Shown: positions 55,192 through 63,946 of the stretch, piece after piece | Layout: each line of letters starts with the position of its first letter | Position numbering within the stretch: position 1 is the stretch's first letter | From: Gammaproteobacteria bacterium | Lineage (GTDB): Bacteria; Pseudomonadota; Gammaproteobacteria; GCA-001735895 | Length of the DNA stretch: 64,000 nucleotides | Assembly: GCA_022340305.1 (NCBI GenBank) | Contig: JAJDOF010000071.1 | Coordinates: 51,425 to 115,424, forward strand | Direction of reading: 5' to 3' | Notes under the pieces: model-generated | What the model was told of the DNA's origin: nothing | Seen by the model: the letters and a program-made list of their open reading frames with translations, nothing else | The model's database searches: none | Program-made: the position numbers and the translations under genes

Positions 55192-55294
55192 GTCATTCCC
55201 GCGTAAGCTGCGGTCCGACGTAGCGGAATCTGGCAAAGGGGCTTCGATAGCCACGGCGCCGCCATTACAGGATCCCCGCTTGCGCGGGGATGAC
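55192..55294. repeat. MITE-like repeat, copy 1
   Basis: A 103-base unit bounded by GTCATTCCCGCG and CGCGGGGATGAC, inverted repeats with one mismatch. A near-identical unit follows at 55341-55442. The 312-base space between xsc and prfA (55156-55467) consists mainly of these two units plus a hairpin and contains no gene. Confidence 0.8.
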
Positions 55295-55340
55295 TAATAC
55301 CCAAGATATCTTCGCTACGTCGGAAGGCGTTCGTTTTCCC

Positions 55341-55442
55341 GTCATTCCCGCGTAAGCTGCGGTCCGACGTAGCGGAATCTGGCAAAGGGCTTCGATAGCC
55401 ACGGCGCCGCCGTTACAAGATCCCCGCTTTCGCGGGGATGAC
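55341..55442. repeat. MITE-like repeat, copy 2
   Basis: A 102-base direct copy of 55192-55294 differing at a few positions and by one G deletion. The sequence leading into both units (around ACGTCGGA and GGCGTT) is also related, so the duplicated block is about 120 bases. The palindrome after hutU shares the terminal motif. Confidence 0.8.
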
Positions 55443-55468
55443 TTACCCTCGCGCAAGCGAGGGTAAGT
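55441..55468. terminator. Hairpin at the prfA 3' end
   Basis: ACTTACCCTCGC, GCAA loop, GCGAGGGTAAGT: a perfect 12-base inverted repeat touching the prfA stop codon. There is no T-run on either strand, so it may stabilise the mRNA end or be another member of the local repeat family rather than a classic terminator. Confidence 0.55.
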
Positions 55469-56568
55469 CAGTTTAATCCACGATCGTCGTCGCTGAGACT
55501 GGCGAGTTGTTCGGCCTGGTATTCGTGCATTAGCGGATCGACCACCTGGCCGAGGCCGCCCTGTATGATTTCATCGAGTTTGTACAAGGTCAGGTTTATT
55601 CGATGGTCGGTCATCCGTCCCTGCGGGAAATTATAGGTACGTATCCGTTCCGAGCGATCGCCACCTCCGACCAGCGATTTGCGTTCGGCCGCCTGTTCGG
55701 CATCCTGTTTCTGTTTCTCCGCATCGTAAATGCGTGCCTGTAGCAATGACATCGCTCGCGCCCTGTTCTTGTGCTGGGAACGCTCGTCCTGGCATTCAAC
55801 CACGGTGCCGGTGGGCAGATGCGTAAGCCGAATAGCCGAATCGGTCTTATTGACGTGCTGACCGCCGGCGCCGGAGGCACGAAAAGTATCGACACGCAGG
55901 TCAGCCGGATTGATTTCGATTTTTTGCACATCTTCACTCTCGGGGATGATCGCGACCGTCGCCGCAGAGGTATGCACACGCCCCTGAGATTCTGTTTCAG
56001 GCACACGCTGTACGCGGTGCGCGCCGGATTCGAACTTGAGATGCGAATAGGCACCGTTGCCGATGATGCGCGCGATGATTTCCTTATATCCGCCGTGCTC
56101 ACCTTCACTGCTGTTCAGCACTTCGAGCTGCCAGTTCTGTGTTTCGGCGTAGCGGCTGTACATGCGAAACAGGTCGCCAGCGAAGATTGCGGCCTCGTCG
56201 CCGCCGGTACCCGCACGAATTTCCAGAAACACATTGGCGCTATCATTTGGATCCTTGGGCAACAGCAGTTTTTGCAATTCGATTTCAAGCGCAGCAATCT
56301 TTTCGCTGTTAGCGGCAATTTCCTCTTCGGCGAGTTCGCGCATCTCGGCATCCTCTTCGGATAGCATTTCGCGGGCCGAGGCGAGCGCTTGCTGTGCTGC
56401 TTGAAAGGCGTTGAAACTTTTTACCAGGTTCTCCAGCTGTGAATACTCCATCGACAAATTGCGAAAGCGATCCTGGTCATTGATGACCTCGATCGATGAC
56501 AGCAGACCGGCAATTTCTTCGTGCCTGGCGCAGAGTGCTTCCAGCTTGGTGACTAGCGATTCTTTCAT
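55468..56568 (-). CDS. prfA: Peptide chain release factor 1
   Basis: A 366-residue class I release factor recognising UAA and UAG. The GGQ motif is at residues 235-237 ([19 protein letters not shown]) and the codon-reading tripeptide is Pro190-Glu191-Thr192 in [17 protein letters not shown], at the site of PAT in E. coli RF1. It follows hemA after 5 bases, as in most gammaproteobacteria, but prmC, which methylates its GGQ, is located elsewhere (38529-39392). Confidence 0.96.
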   Translation of the reverse strand: MKESLVTKLEALCARHEEIAGLLSSIEVINDQDRFRNLSMEYSQLENLVKSFNAFQAAQQALASAREMLSEEDAEMRELAEEEIAANSEKIAALEIELQKLLLPKDPNDSANVFLEIRAGTGGDEAAIFAGDLFRMYSRYAETQNWQLEVLNSSEGEHGGYKEIIARIIGNGAYSHLKFESGAHRVQRVPETESQGRVHTSAATVAIIPESEDVQKIEINPADLRVDTFRASGAGGQHVNKTDSAIRLTHLPTGTVVECQDERSQHKNRARAMSLLQARIYDAEKQKQDAEQAAERKSLVGGGDRSERIRTYNFPQGRMTDHRINLTLYKLDEIIQGGLGQVVDPLMHEYQAEQLASLSDDDRGLN

Positions 56569-56573
56569 ATGAG

Positions 56574-57830
56574 TTAATTCGGATCGGGAGCGATCAGTGA
56601 TTTGAGCAACTGGATGCGTTTCTCATCCCCTTGTTGCAGGGCCTTGCGCATTTCGATGGTGGGCTTATGCAGTAGTTTATTAGTGATTTCATTGGCAAGC
56701 CGCTGCATGGCCTGTTCCGGATCCGAGCCGGACGCGAGTTGCGCCAGCGCCTTTTCGATGGCCTGCTGCTTGACCAGTTCGGCACCATCGCGCAGCTGGC
56801 GAATCTGGTCGGACGATTGGTGGGTCTTGAGCCATTGGTCGAACAGTGTCACTTCGAGATTGACGATTTCGAGCGCGGCTTCGGCCGCCAGCTCCCGTCC
56901 GCGCAGGTTTTCGTCAACCACGGATTTCAAATCATCCACGGTATACAGGTAGATGTCCTGTAACTTGCCGACTTCGGGTTCGATGTCGCGCGGCACAGCG
57001 AGGTCGACCATGAAAATCGGTCGATGTTTACGCTGTTTCAAAGCCGACTCGATGGCGCCTTTGCCGAGAATCGGTAACTGGCTCGCGGTCGAGGTAATGA
57101 CGATGTCGGCGCGCACCAGCTGATCCGGGACGGCATTGATCTGAACCGCCTCGGCGCCAATCTGGTCGGCGAGCAGAATGGCGCGCTCGAGACTTCGATT
57201 GGCGATCGTAATTGAACCGATTTGCTGGCTTTTCAAATGCCGCGCCACCAGTTCGATGGTTTCTCCGGCGCCGATCAACAAGGCGTGCAATTCTTCGAGG
57301 TTTCCAAAAATCTGCTTTGACAGGCTGACCGCGGCAAAGGCGACTGAAACCGGGTTGGCGCCGATTTCCGTATCGGTACGCACGCGCTTGGCCACGCTAA
57401 ACGAGTGCTGGAACAGGCGATCGAGTATCGAATTAATCGAGCTGTCAACGCGCGCGCGATCATAGGAATCTTTCAGTTGCCCTAGGATTTGCGGTTCACC
57501 GAGTACCATTGAATCGAGCCCGGAGGCCACACGGAACAGGTGGCGGGCGACTTCCTGCTCGCTGTGGTGATAGATATAGGGTGACAGGCTATTCTCGTTG
57601 ATGCCGTGATGCCTGGTCAGCCAGTGGGTGATTACCTCGCTGCAATCCGACGATGCATCGCAATAGATTTCAGTGCGATTGCAGGTGGATACAATAACTG
57701 ACTCGTTGACCGCCGGGATATTTTGTAATTCGCGCAGGGCCGCGGTCACTTGCTCGGGCGCAAACGCGATTTTTTCGCGTATATCTACCGGAGCGGTTAA
57801 ATGATTGATGCCAAGCGACAGTAAGGCCAT
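56574..57830 (-). CDS. hemA: Glutamyl-tRNA reductase
   Basis: A 418-residue enzyme reducing glutamyl-tRNA to glutamate-1-semialdehyde, the first step of C5 tetrapyrrole synthesis. The catalytic cysteine is Cys50 in [37 protein letters not shown] and [15 protein letters not shown] (NADPH site) follow, with the dimerisation domain at the C-terminus. It is divergent from the TPR lipoprotein gene, 94 bases apart. Confidence 0.96.
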   Translation of the reverse strand: MALLSLGINHLTAPVDIREKIAFAPEQVTAALRELQNIPAVNESVIVSTCNRTEIYCDASSDCSEVITHWLTRHHGINENSLSPYIYHHSEQEVARHLFRVASGLDSMVLGEPQILGQLKDSYDRARVDSSINSILDRLFQHSFSVAKRVRTDTEIGANPVSVAFAAVSLSKQIFGNLEELHALLIGAGETIELVARHLKSQQIGSITIANRSLERAILLADQIGAEAVQINAVPDQLVRADIVITSTASQLPILGKGAIESALKQRKHRPIFMVDLAVPRDIEPEVGKLQDIYLYTVDDLKSVVDENLRGRELAAEAALEIVNLEVTLFDQWLKTHQSSDQIRQLRDGAELVKQQAIEKALAQLASGSDPEQAMQRLANEITNKLLHKPTIEMRKALQQGDEKRIQLLKSLIAPDPN

Positions 57831-57924
57831 GTTCGAGGAAGGTTTCTTGCCAACAGGAGATTTTCGGGCATAAGACCGCTAAATACAACAATCTGAGGAA
57901 CAAATCGCAATAAATACAATCCTA

Positions 57925-59706
57925 TTGCGAGATGCTACACTCCCATTCACGACATTTACGGATACCAGATTGAAATCGATCAGCTCTTTAAATCGGCCTT
58001 TATTTTTCGCGGCCGTGCTGTTGACGTCGGCTTGTGCCGGTTTATCTCTGCCTGGGAATCCGGGTTCGACGCCGCTTGAACCCGGGTCGCTGCAGGTAAA
58101 TCCAGTGGTGCAGCGAGCCGATCCCGTTGCCGATGCCGCCTATGACTTGATGGTTGCCGAAATTGCCCTGAACCAGGGTGACACGGCACTGGCTATTGAG
58201 CGTTACCTGGCGCTGTCGAAATCGCAGCAAAATCCCGCTATTGCCGAGCGTGCGGTGCGCATTGCGGTTTATGGGCAGGATCTGGAAGCGGCCGTCGAGG
58301 CGGCCCGGCGCTGGGTCGAGCTTGAGCCTGACCGAATCGAAGCGCGCCAGGTAATTGCTGCGATTTATATTCGCCAGAACGAAGTCGACGAGGCCTTTGG
58401 CTATATCGATGGTCTTATCCAGGCCAGCGAGCTTGACGATACCCAGTTATTCCCGCCCTTGCTTGGTGTGCTTGCGCGCGAGAAGAATATCGACACCGTA
58501 CTTGCCGTGTCGGAACGAATTGCCGGCAAGTATTCAGAGCGGGCTTATGCCCAGTTTTTGCATGGCATGTTAGCGGCCCAGAATGGCAAATCCGAGGAAG
58601 CACTCGAATACATGGATCGTACGCTAGCGCTGGAAGAGATCGACGGCATACACGCGGCCCGCGCAAGGGTTCTGTTGCGTCTGGGCCGTTCCGGGGAAGC
58701 GGTTGTCAGCCTGCGAAAGGCCGTTGACAGTAATCCTGCCGATCAGGGTCTGCGCCTGACCTATGCGCGTTTGCTGGTCGACATCAAGGAGTATGACCTG
58801 GCGCGCGCCGAGTTCGAAAAGCTGCATCAGGCTTCACCCGATGATGCTGAACTGCTGTATACCCTGGGGCTGCTGTCTCTGGAATCTCAGCGTCTGGACG
58901 ATGCTGAAAAATACATGATGATGCTGGTGCGTATGGACGAGCGTGATGGCGAGGCGCAGTACTACCTTGGACGCATTTATGAGAATCGCAAGCAGTACGA
59001 CCAGGCCATCGAGTGGTATGAACAGGTACATGCCGGCGATTATCAGTTCGATGCCCGTCTGCGCATTGCCGATATGCTGGGACTCGCCGGACAGACCGAT
59101 GAAGCCATTCAACACCTCGATGCGATGCTTAAAGGCAGTCAATCGGATGGATCGCTGGTACGTATCTACGTTGCCAAAGGTGAATTACTGCGGATCGCAC
59201 GTCGGTATGAACAGGCAATGACTGTTTTTGACACCGGACTCGGTGTTTTTCCCGGCAACAGCGACCTGCTCTATGCCCGTGCACTGGTGGCTGAGCGACT
59301 GGGTCGAATCGATCAGCTGGAAGCAGATTTGAAAATTATTCTCAAGACCGAGCCCGATAATGCACATGCCTTGAATGCGCTTGGTTTTACGCTTGCCGAT
59401 CAGACCAAGCGTTATGATGAGGCCTACAGTTACCTCAAGCGCGCTATCGAGATCATGCCCGAAGATCCGGCGATTATCGATAGTCTCGGTTGGGTGCAAT
59501 ACCGCATGGGCAATTATGCTGAAGCTATACGCCTGCTGCGTACCGCGCTATCCCGCTTCGACGATGCCGAGATTGCCGCTCATCTCGGTGAAGTACTCTG
59601 GGTCAGTGGTAATCAACAGGAAGCGCGTGGCATCTGGCAAAAAGCGCTGAAAAAGTCTCCCGACGACCCGGTGCTGCTGAAAGTCATGCAGCGCTTTATC
59701 CCGTGA
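57925..59706 (+). CDS. TPR-repeat lipoprotein
   Basis: A 593-residue protein with a lipoprotein signal (RPLFFAAVLLTSACAG) followed by a proline/glycine linker and about ten to twelve tetratricopeptide repeats (for example AFGYIDGLIQASE, SEEALEYMDRTLALEE, SDQTKRYDEAYSYLKRAIEIMPEDPAIIDSLGW-like units from about residue 65 to the end). It is probably anchored to the outer membrane. TPR proteins in this position before lolB are common in gammaproteobacteria; the partner is unknown. The ATG at 57925 leaves an unusually long 38-residue leader; a TTG at 57970 (MKSISSLNRPLFF) would give a standard signal peptide. Confidence 0.86.
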   Translation: MRDATLPFTTFTDTRLKSISSLNRPLFFAAVLLTSACAGLSLPGNPGSTPLEPGSLQVNPVVQRADPVADAAYDLMVAEIALNQGDTALAIERYLALSKSQQNPAIAERAVRIAVYGQDLEAAVEAARRWVELEPDRIEARQVIAAIYIRQNEVDEAFGYIDGLIQASELDDTQLFPPLLGVLAREKNIDTVLAVSERIAGKYSERAYAQFLHGMLAAQNGKSEEALEYMDRTLALEEIDGIHAARARVLLRLGRSGEAVVSLRKAVDSNPADQGLRLTYARLLVDIKEYDLARAEFEKLHQASPDDAELLYTLGLLSLESQRLDDAEKYMMMLVRMDERDGEAQYYLGRIYENRKQYDQAIEWYEQVHAGDYQFDARLRIADMLGLAGQTDEAIQHLDAMLKGSQSDGSLVRIYVAKGELLRIARRYEQAMTVFDTGLGVFPGNSDLLYARALVAERLGRIDQLEADLKIILKTEPDNAHALNALGFTLADQTKRYDEAYSYLKRAIEIMPEDPAIIDSLGWVQYRMGNYAEAIRLLRTALSRFDDAEIAAHLGEVLWVSGNQQEARGIWQKALKKSPDDPVLLKVMQRFIP

Positions 59707-59731
59707 CACTCTGTCCAGGCTAATTCCGGGC

Positions 59732-60391
59732 TTGCTACAACGTACCACCTTCCTTGCCGTTGTCCTTGTGGCTGTATCTGCCTGTAGCCGATATGGCAAT
59801 CTCAAGGACGATTCGTTGGGGCAAAGCCTCTGGACTCTGCAGCAGGCATCGGCAGCCGAGGTCACGCAGTGGAATCTCTATGCCCGTGCTGCACTGCGGC
59901 TCGAGGGCGAATTCTATAATATCGGTATCCGCTGGCAACGCCATGACGACGGACGATTCCTGATGCTCCTTGAAGCACCCTTCGGGCAGGGCGTGTTACG
60001 CATCGATGCGCTTGGCCCAGGAGAATTCCGTCTGCGACTGCCGGATGGTCAGCTGTTTGTGAACAACACGGTGGAAGCCTTGATGGAAGATGTGGTCGGT
60101 TGGTCGTTGCCGTTTAGCGGCCTCGACTACTGGGTCCGTGGTCTGCCGTCTCCCGATGCGGATTACAGGCACCGGCTCAATTCAGCAGGCCGCGCTCAAT
60201 CCATTCGCCAGGATGGCTGGGATATCGCCTACCTCGACTACTTCACCGAGGTGGATGAGCCGCCGCTGCCACGCAGGCTAAAGCTCAGCAATGACACGGT
60301 GTCCCTCAAACTGGTGATCGAACGTTGGCAGCTGGTGCCGAGCGATAACAGGGATACCAGCGATGCAGGACTTTTTCCGAGTTTCGATTGA
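59732..60391 (+). CDS. lolB: Outer-membrane lipoprotein receptor LolB
   Basis: A 219-residue LolB: lipobox VSACSR (Cys18), then RAALRLEGEFYNIGIRWQRHDDGRFLMLLEAPFGQGVLRID, the characteristic beta-sheet start, and VVGWSLPFSGLDYWVRGLPSP, the Pro-rich LolB signature. It accepts lipoproteins from LolA and inserts them in the outer membrane. The start is a TTG at 59732, 25 bases after the preceding stop; it is uncertain but gives a normal signal peptide. It overlaps ispE (TGATG). Confidence 0.93.
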   Translation: MLQRTTFLAVVLVAVSACSRYGNLKDDSLGQSLWTLQQASAAEVTQWNLYARAALRLEGEFYNIGIRWQRHDDGRFLMLLEAPFGQGVLRIDALGPGEFRLRLPDGQLFVNNTVEALMEDVVGWSLPFSGLDYWVRGLPSPDADYRHRLNSAGRAQSIRQDGWDIAYLDYFTEVDEPPLPRRLKLSNDTVSLKLVIERWQLVPSDNRDTSDAGLFPSFD

Positions 60392-61239
60392 TGGTAGCGT
60401 CGCTGCGACTGCCGGCTCCGGCCAAGCTCAACTTGATGTTGCACATCACCGGGCGGCGTGCCGATGGTTACCACTTGTTGCAAACTGTGTTTCAGTTCAT
60501 CGATTTGAGTGACTGGCTCGAATTCAAGCTTGCGGCAGATGGCCGCATTCAACGCCAGCAAAGCACAACCCCGGTCGCTGCCGAAGACGATATCGTGCTC
60601 GCGGCGGCAAACCTGTTGCAGACACGCTTTGGAGTCAACCAGGGGGTTAGCATACGCCTCGACAAGCGCATTCCCATCGGTGGCGGTCTGGGTGGTGGCA
60701 GTTCCGATGCCGCATGTTGCCTGTTGGCTTTGAACCGCTTGTGGAAACTCGATTTGTCGCTTTCACAACTGGCCGAAATCGGTCTCGAACTCGGAGCAGA
60801 CGTACCGGTTTTTGTCCACGGGCGGGCGGCCTGGGCCAGTGGCGTCGGCGAGGTCCTGGAGGCGATCGATATTGAAGAGCCGATTTACCTCGTTATCGAT
60901 CCTCAAGTCGAGGTTTCGACGGCGCAAATATTTGCCGCTCAAGAATTGACACGTAACTGCGATCCCATCACAATACGCGCCTTTCTGCGGGGTATGGGCA
61001 GGAATGTGTGCGAACCGGTGGTGCGTAACCAGCATCCGCAGGTGGGCAAAGCGCTCGACTGGCTGAATCAGTTCGGTCGGGCTCGCATGTCGGGTACCGG
61101 TAGTTGCGTGTTTGCCGAGATCGATAGCCTTCGGCAGGCAGAAATTGTAAAATCGCAGGTTCCCGAACCCTGGGTGGGTTACGTTGCTGCGGCAACGAAT
61201 AAAAGCCCGTTACACCAGCAACTTGGATTGCTGGATTGA
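60391..61239 (+). CDS. ispE: 4-diphosphocytidyl-2-C-methyl-D-erythritol kinase
   Basis: A 282-residue GHMP kinase of the non-mevalonate isoprenoid pathway, phosphorylating CDP-methylerythritol. N-terminal PAPAKLNLMLHITGRRADGYHLLQTVFQF and the ATP motif RIPIGGGLGGGSSDAACCLLALN are diagnostic; GADVPVFVHGRAAWASGVGE and RMSGTGSCVFAEID follow. The ATG overlaps the lolB stop by one base. The order lolB-ispE-prs is the standard one. Confidence 0.96.
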   Translation: MVASLRLPAPAKLNLMLHITGRRADGYHLLQTVFQFIDLSDWLEFKLAADGRIQRQQSTTPVAAEDDIVLAAANLLQTRFGVNQGVSIRLDKRIPIGGGLGGGSSDAACCLLALNRLWKLDLSLSQLAEIGLELGADVPVFVHGRAAWASGVGEVLEAIDIEEPIYLVIDPQVEVSTAQIFAAQELTRNCDPITIRAFLRGMGRNVCEPVVRNQHPQVGKALDWLNQFGRARMSGTGSCVFAEIDSLRQAEIVKSQVPEPWVGYVAAATNKSPLHQQLGLLD

Positions 61240-61250
61240 TATAGATTTAT

Positions 61251-61325
61251 TGGGCCGTCGCCAAGCGGTAAGGCACCAGGTTTTGATCCTGGCATGCGTT
61301 GGTTCGAATCCAGCCGGCCCAGCCA
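61251..61325 (+). tRNA. tRNA-Gln (anticodon TTG)
   Basis: 75 bases with an acceptor stem TGGGCCG/CGGCCCA, anticodon stem CCAGG/CCTGG around TTTTGAT with anticodon TTG, T-loop GGTTCGAATCC and an encoded CCA end. It lies 11 bases after ispE, the usual place for a tRNA-Gln upstream of prs in gammaproteobacteria. Its 3' end is repeated downstream at 61462-61480. Confidence 0.97.
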
Positions 61326-61393
61326 AACACAGTAAAATTCAGCGCGGCATTTCAGGACTTGATGCACAGCTGGATGAGAACCACCGGTTCGAC

Positions 61394-61414
61394 AAAATCG
61401 CCTGGAGCGATTTT
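61394..61414 (+). terminator. Hairpin after tRNA-Gln
   Basis: AAAATCGC, CTGGA loop, GCGATTTT: a perfect 8-base stem whose descending arm ends in TTTT. It could terminate the ispE-tRNA transcript, about 70 bases after the CCA end. It is followed by another GC-rich, REP-like hairpin (61440-61461). Confidence 0.6.
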
Positions 61415-61461
61415 GGACGCCCGGAGGGCGGCCCGCAGGGCGAATACAGGATGTATTTCGC

Positions 61462-61480
61462 AATCCAGCCGGCCCAGCCA
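61462..61480 (+). repeat. Duplicated 3' end of tRNA-Gln (att-like)
   Basis: AATCCAGCCGGCCCAGCCA, identical to the last 19 bases of the tRNA (61307-61325) including CCA. With one inserted base the match extends in both directions to about 27 bases (TTCG before, ACAC after). The 136 bases between the copies hold only hairpins. This is the footprint expected of integration at a tRNA 3' end. Confidence 0.75.
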
Positions 61481-61560
61481 TACACGGGACGTTAGTCGAG
61501 ATTGCGCAGCACGTGCTTTCCGACTCGCGCCCCAGGTTTTTTGCATAACGAGAGAGCCCG

Positions 61561-62526
61561 ATGGTCGGCAGTGTATCCACCAACGACTTAATGGTGTTCA
61601 CCGGGAACGCGAATCCCGAGTTGGCGCGGACAATGGTTCGCTACCTGGACATTCCCCTGGGGATTGCTTCGGTGGGCGAGTTCAGTGATGGTGAAATCTC
61701 GGTAGAGATTGGTGAAAATGTGCGCGGCAAGGATGTGTTCATCATTCAGCCCACCTGCGCGCCGACCAACGACAATCTGATGGAATTGATGGTGATGATC
61801 GATGCCATCAAGCGTGCTTCGTCAAACCGGGTAACCGCGGTAATTCCGTATTTCGGTTATGCGCGCCAGGATCGACGCGTGCGTTCGCAACGTGTGCCGA
61901 TCACCGCCAAGGTTGTGGCCAACATGCTGACCAGCGTAGGGGTCGACCGGGTTGTGACCGTAGACCTGCATGCCGATCAGATTCAGGGCTTTTTTGAATG
62001 CCCCGTGGATAACGTCTACGCGTCGCCGATATTGATGGGTGACATCTGGAAACAGAAATTTCCGGACATGATCGTCGTATCGCCCGATGTGGGCGGCGTG
62101 GTGCGAGCCCGGGCAATCGCGAAACAGCTCGATGAAGCCGACCTCGCGATTATAGATAAACGTCGTCCACGGCCGAATGTGGCCAAGGTGATGAATATCA
62201 TCGGTGAAGTCGCCGGCAAGACCTGTATCATCGTCGATGACATGGTCGATACCGCGGGTACGCTGTGTCAGGCAGCCGCTGCACTCAAGGATGAGGGTGC
62301 GAAGGGAGTATTTGCCTACTGTACCCACCCGGTGTTGTCGGGTAGGGCGATCGAGAATATTGAGAATTCAGAGATGGATGAAATGGTCGTAACCGACACG
62401 ATTCCCTTGTCTGAAGCAGCAACTGCATGCAGCCGGATTCGCCAGGTATCGGTGGCGGGCTTGTTGGCGGAAACCGTCCGCCGCGTGCATTCTGAAGAAT
62501 CGGTCAGTTCATTGTATATGGATTGA
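61561..62526 (+). CDS. prs: Ribose-phosphate pyrophosphokinase
   Basis: A 321-residue PRPP synthase, converting ribose-5-phosphate and ATP to PRPP. Diagnostic segments: [94 protein letters not shown], and the PRPP loop [16 protein letters not shown]. The ATG at 61561 gives about eight residues more than E. coli Prs; a start at the ATG of MVFTGN would be the usual length. Confidence 0.96.
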   Translation: MVGSVSTNDLMVFTGNANPELARTMVRYLDIPLGIASVGEFSDGEISVEIGENVRGKDVFIIQPTCAPTNDNLMELMVMIDAIKRASSNRVTAVIPYFGYARQDRRVRSQRVPITAKVVANMLTSVGVDRVVTVDLHADQIQGFFECPVDNVYASPILMGDIWKQKFPDMIVVSPDVGGVVRARAIAKQLDEADLAIIDKRRPRPNVAKVMNIIGEVAGKTCIIVDDMVDTAGTLCQAAAALKDEGAKGVFAYCTHPVLSGRAIENIENSEMDEMVVTDTIPLSEAATACSRIRQVSVAGLLAETVRRVHSEESVSSLYMD

Positions 62527-62530
62527 CGGT

Positions 62531-62598
62531 GGCCGCCGTGGCGGCCTAATGTTCCTGTCTGGTCGCAAGACAGGTTTCCGTCGGTAGACGGTTTTTTT
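62531..62598 (+). terminator. Three-hairpin leader/terminator between prs and rplY
   Basis: GGCCGCC/GGCGGCC (62531-62546), then CCTGTCT/AGACAGG (62554-62574), then CCGTC-GGTA-GACGG with seven T residues (62578-62598). The last is an intrinsic terminator only 17 bases before the rplY start codon. It ends the prs transcript or attenuates rplY. Confidence 0.75.
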
Positions 62599-62615
62599 AT
62601 TTTTGGAGTACAGCA

Positions 62616-63335
62616 ATGTCAGATCATATTACACTGAATGCTGAACCGCGTTCTGACTCAGGGAAAGGTGCGAGCCGCCGCCTGAGACACCAGGGCAAGG
62701 TTCCGGCAATCGTTTACGGGGGCAAATTCGACCCGGTGCAAATCAGTATCGCGCACAATGAAATCATTCATGAGCTCGAACATGAAACCATTTACACCCA
62801 GGTCGTCAATCTGAAGATGGACGGTAAAGTCCAGGAAGTCATCTTGCGTGACTTGCAGCGCCACCCTTTCAAGAACAAGATCCTGCACGCCGATTTTTTC
62901 CGCATCGACAAGAATACCCCGATCAAGGTCGTGGTTACGATACATGTCCTGAACGCCGAAGACTGTGTGGGTGTTAAAATGGATGGCGGCATGTTGACGC
63001 AAATGATGACGGATGTCGAAATCATTTCCTTGCCGGATGACCTGCCGGAATACCTCGAAATCGATGCGCTTGAGTTGCATCTGGGCGATATGCTGCACCT
63101 GACCGATATCCCGATGCCGAAAGGTGTTGAAATCGTCGCCTTGACCCATGCCGAAGAAGGCGAAGACATCGCGCACAGCGACCATAACGCTGCCGTGCTG
63201 GCGGTTGTCAAGCAACGTGCTGAAGAAGTCATTGAAGACGAAGCACCGGAAGCGCCTGACAGTGATGAAGAAGGTGAAGATGGCGAAGCGGACGATGGCG
63301 ATGCGGCTGAAGGCGACGCCCGCGACGACGACTAG
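62616..63335 (+). CDS. rplY: 50S ribosomal protein L25 (Ctc form)
   Basis: A 239-residue long-form L25. The N-terminal 5S-rRNA-binding domain (LNAEPRSDSGKGASRRLRHQGKVPAIVYGG) is followed by the TL5/CTC C-terminal domain (about residues 100-200) and a very acidic tail of about 35 residues rich in Glu/Asp (from EDEAPEAPDSDEEGEDGEAD). It stabilises 5S rRNA in the large subunit and is a stress protein in some bacteria. It is 5 bases upstream of pth. Confidence 0.96.
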   Translation: MSDHITLNAEPRSDSGKGASRRLRHQGKVPAIVYGGKFDPVQISIAHNEIIHELEHETIYTQVVNLKMDGKVQEVILRDLQRHPFKNKILHADFFRIDKNTPIKVVVTIHVLNAEDCVGVKMDGGMLTQMMTDVEIISLPDDLPEYLEIDALELHLGDMLHLTDIPMPKGVEIVALTHAEEGEDIAHSDHNAAVLAVVKQRAEEVIEDEAPEAPDSDEEGEDGEADDGDAAEGDARDDD

Positions 63336-63340
63336 TCGCG

Positions 63341-63925
63341 ATGGCGGCGTTAACCGCGAAGCTACGTTTAATAGTCGGCCTCGGTAACCCCGGGGCCGAT
63401 TACGTTGATACCCGCCACAATGCGGGCTTCTGGTTGCTTGACGAGATCGCGGCCGAGCTGGGCTTGAGCTTTCGATTTGAAAAACGCTTTAATGCCGAGG
63501 AATGTAAATTCAAGGCACATGGGCGTGATGTGTTTCTGCAAAAGCCACAGACCTTCATGAACCGCAGCGGCCAGCCGGTTGCGGCGCTCGCGCGTTACTA
63601 CAAGATCGCAGTCGAGGAAATCCTGGTGATCCACGATGAACTGGACCTGTCACCCGGCACCAACCGCATCAAGCAGGCGGGTGGTCACGGTGGGCATAAC
63701 GGTTTGCGCGATATCATTAATCACCTCGGCAGCCGTGACTTTTTTCGTATCCGCGTCGGTATCGGTCATCCGGGCGATAGCAACCAGGTGGTCGACTACG
63801 TTTTGCACAAGCCTTCCGTGGCAGATCTGGCTGCCATCGAGACGGCTAATCGAGATACGCTTGCGGTCTTGCCGCAGCTTATCGAGGGGCGCATCGACAA
63901 AGCGATGCAGGCCCTGCATACCTGA
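63341..63925 (+). CDS. pth: Peptidyl-tRNA hydrolase
   Basis: A 194-residue Pth recycling prematurely released peptidyl-tRNAs. GLGNPGADYVDTRHNAGFWLLD contains the catalytic His; KPQTFMNRSGQPVAALARYY and LDLSPGTNRIKQAGGHGGHNGLRDI are the other conserved segments. Only 5 bases separate it from rplY and 21 from ychF, so rplY-pth-ychF probably form one transcript. Confidence 0.97.
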   Translation: MAALTAKLRLIVGLGNPGADYVDTRHNAGFWLLDEIAAELGLSFRFEKRFNAEECKFKAHGRDVFLQKPQTFMNRSGQPVAALARYYKIAVEEILVIHDELDLSPGTNRIKQAGGHGGHNGLRDIINHLGSRDFFRIRVGIGHPGDSNQVVDYVLHKPSVADLAAIETANRDTLAVLPQLIEGRIDKAMQALHT

Positions 63926-63946
63926 ACCTGGAACTCGAGAACTGTT

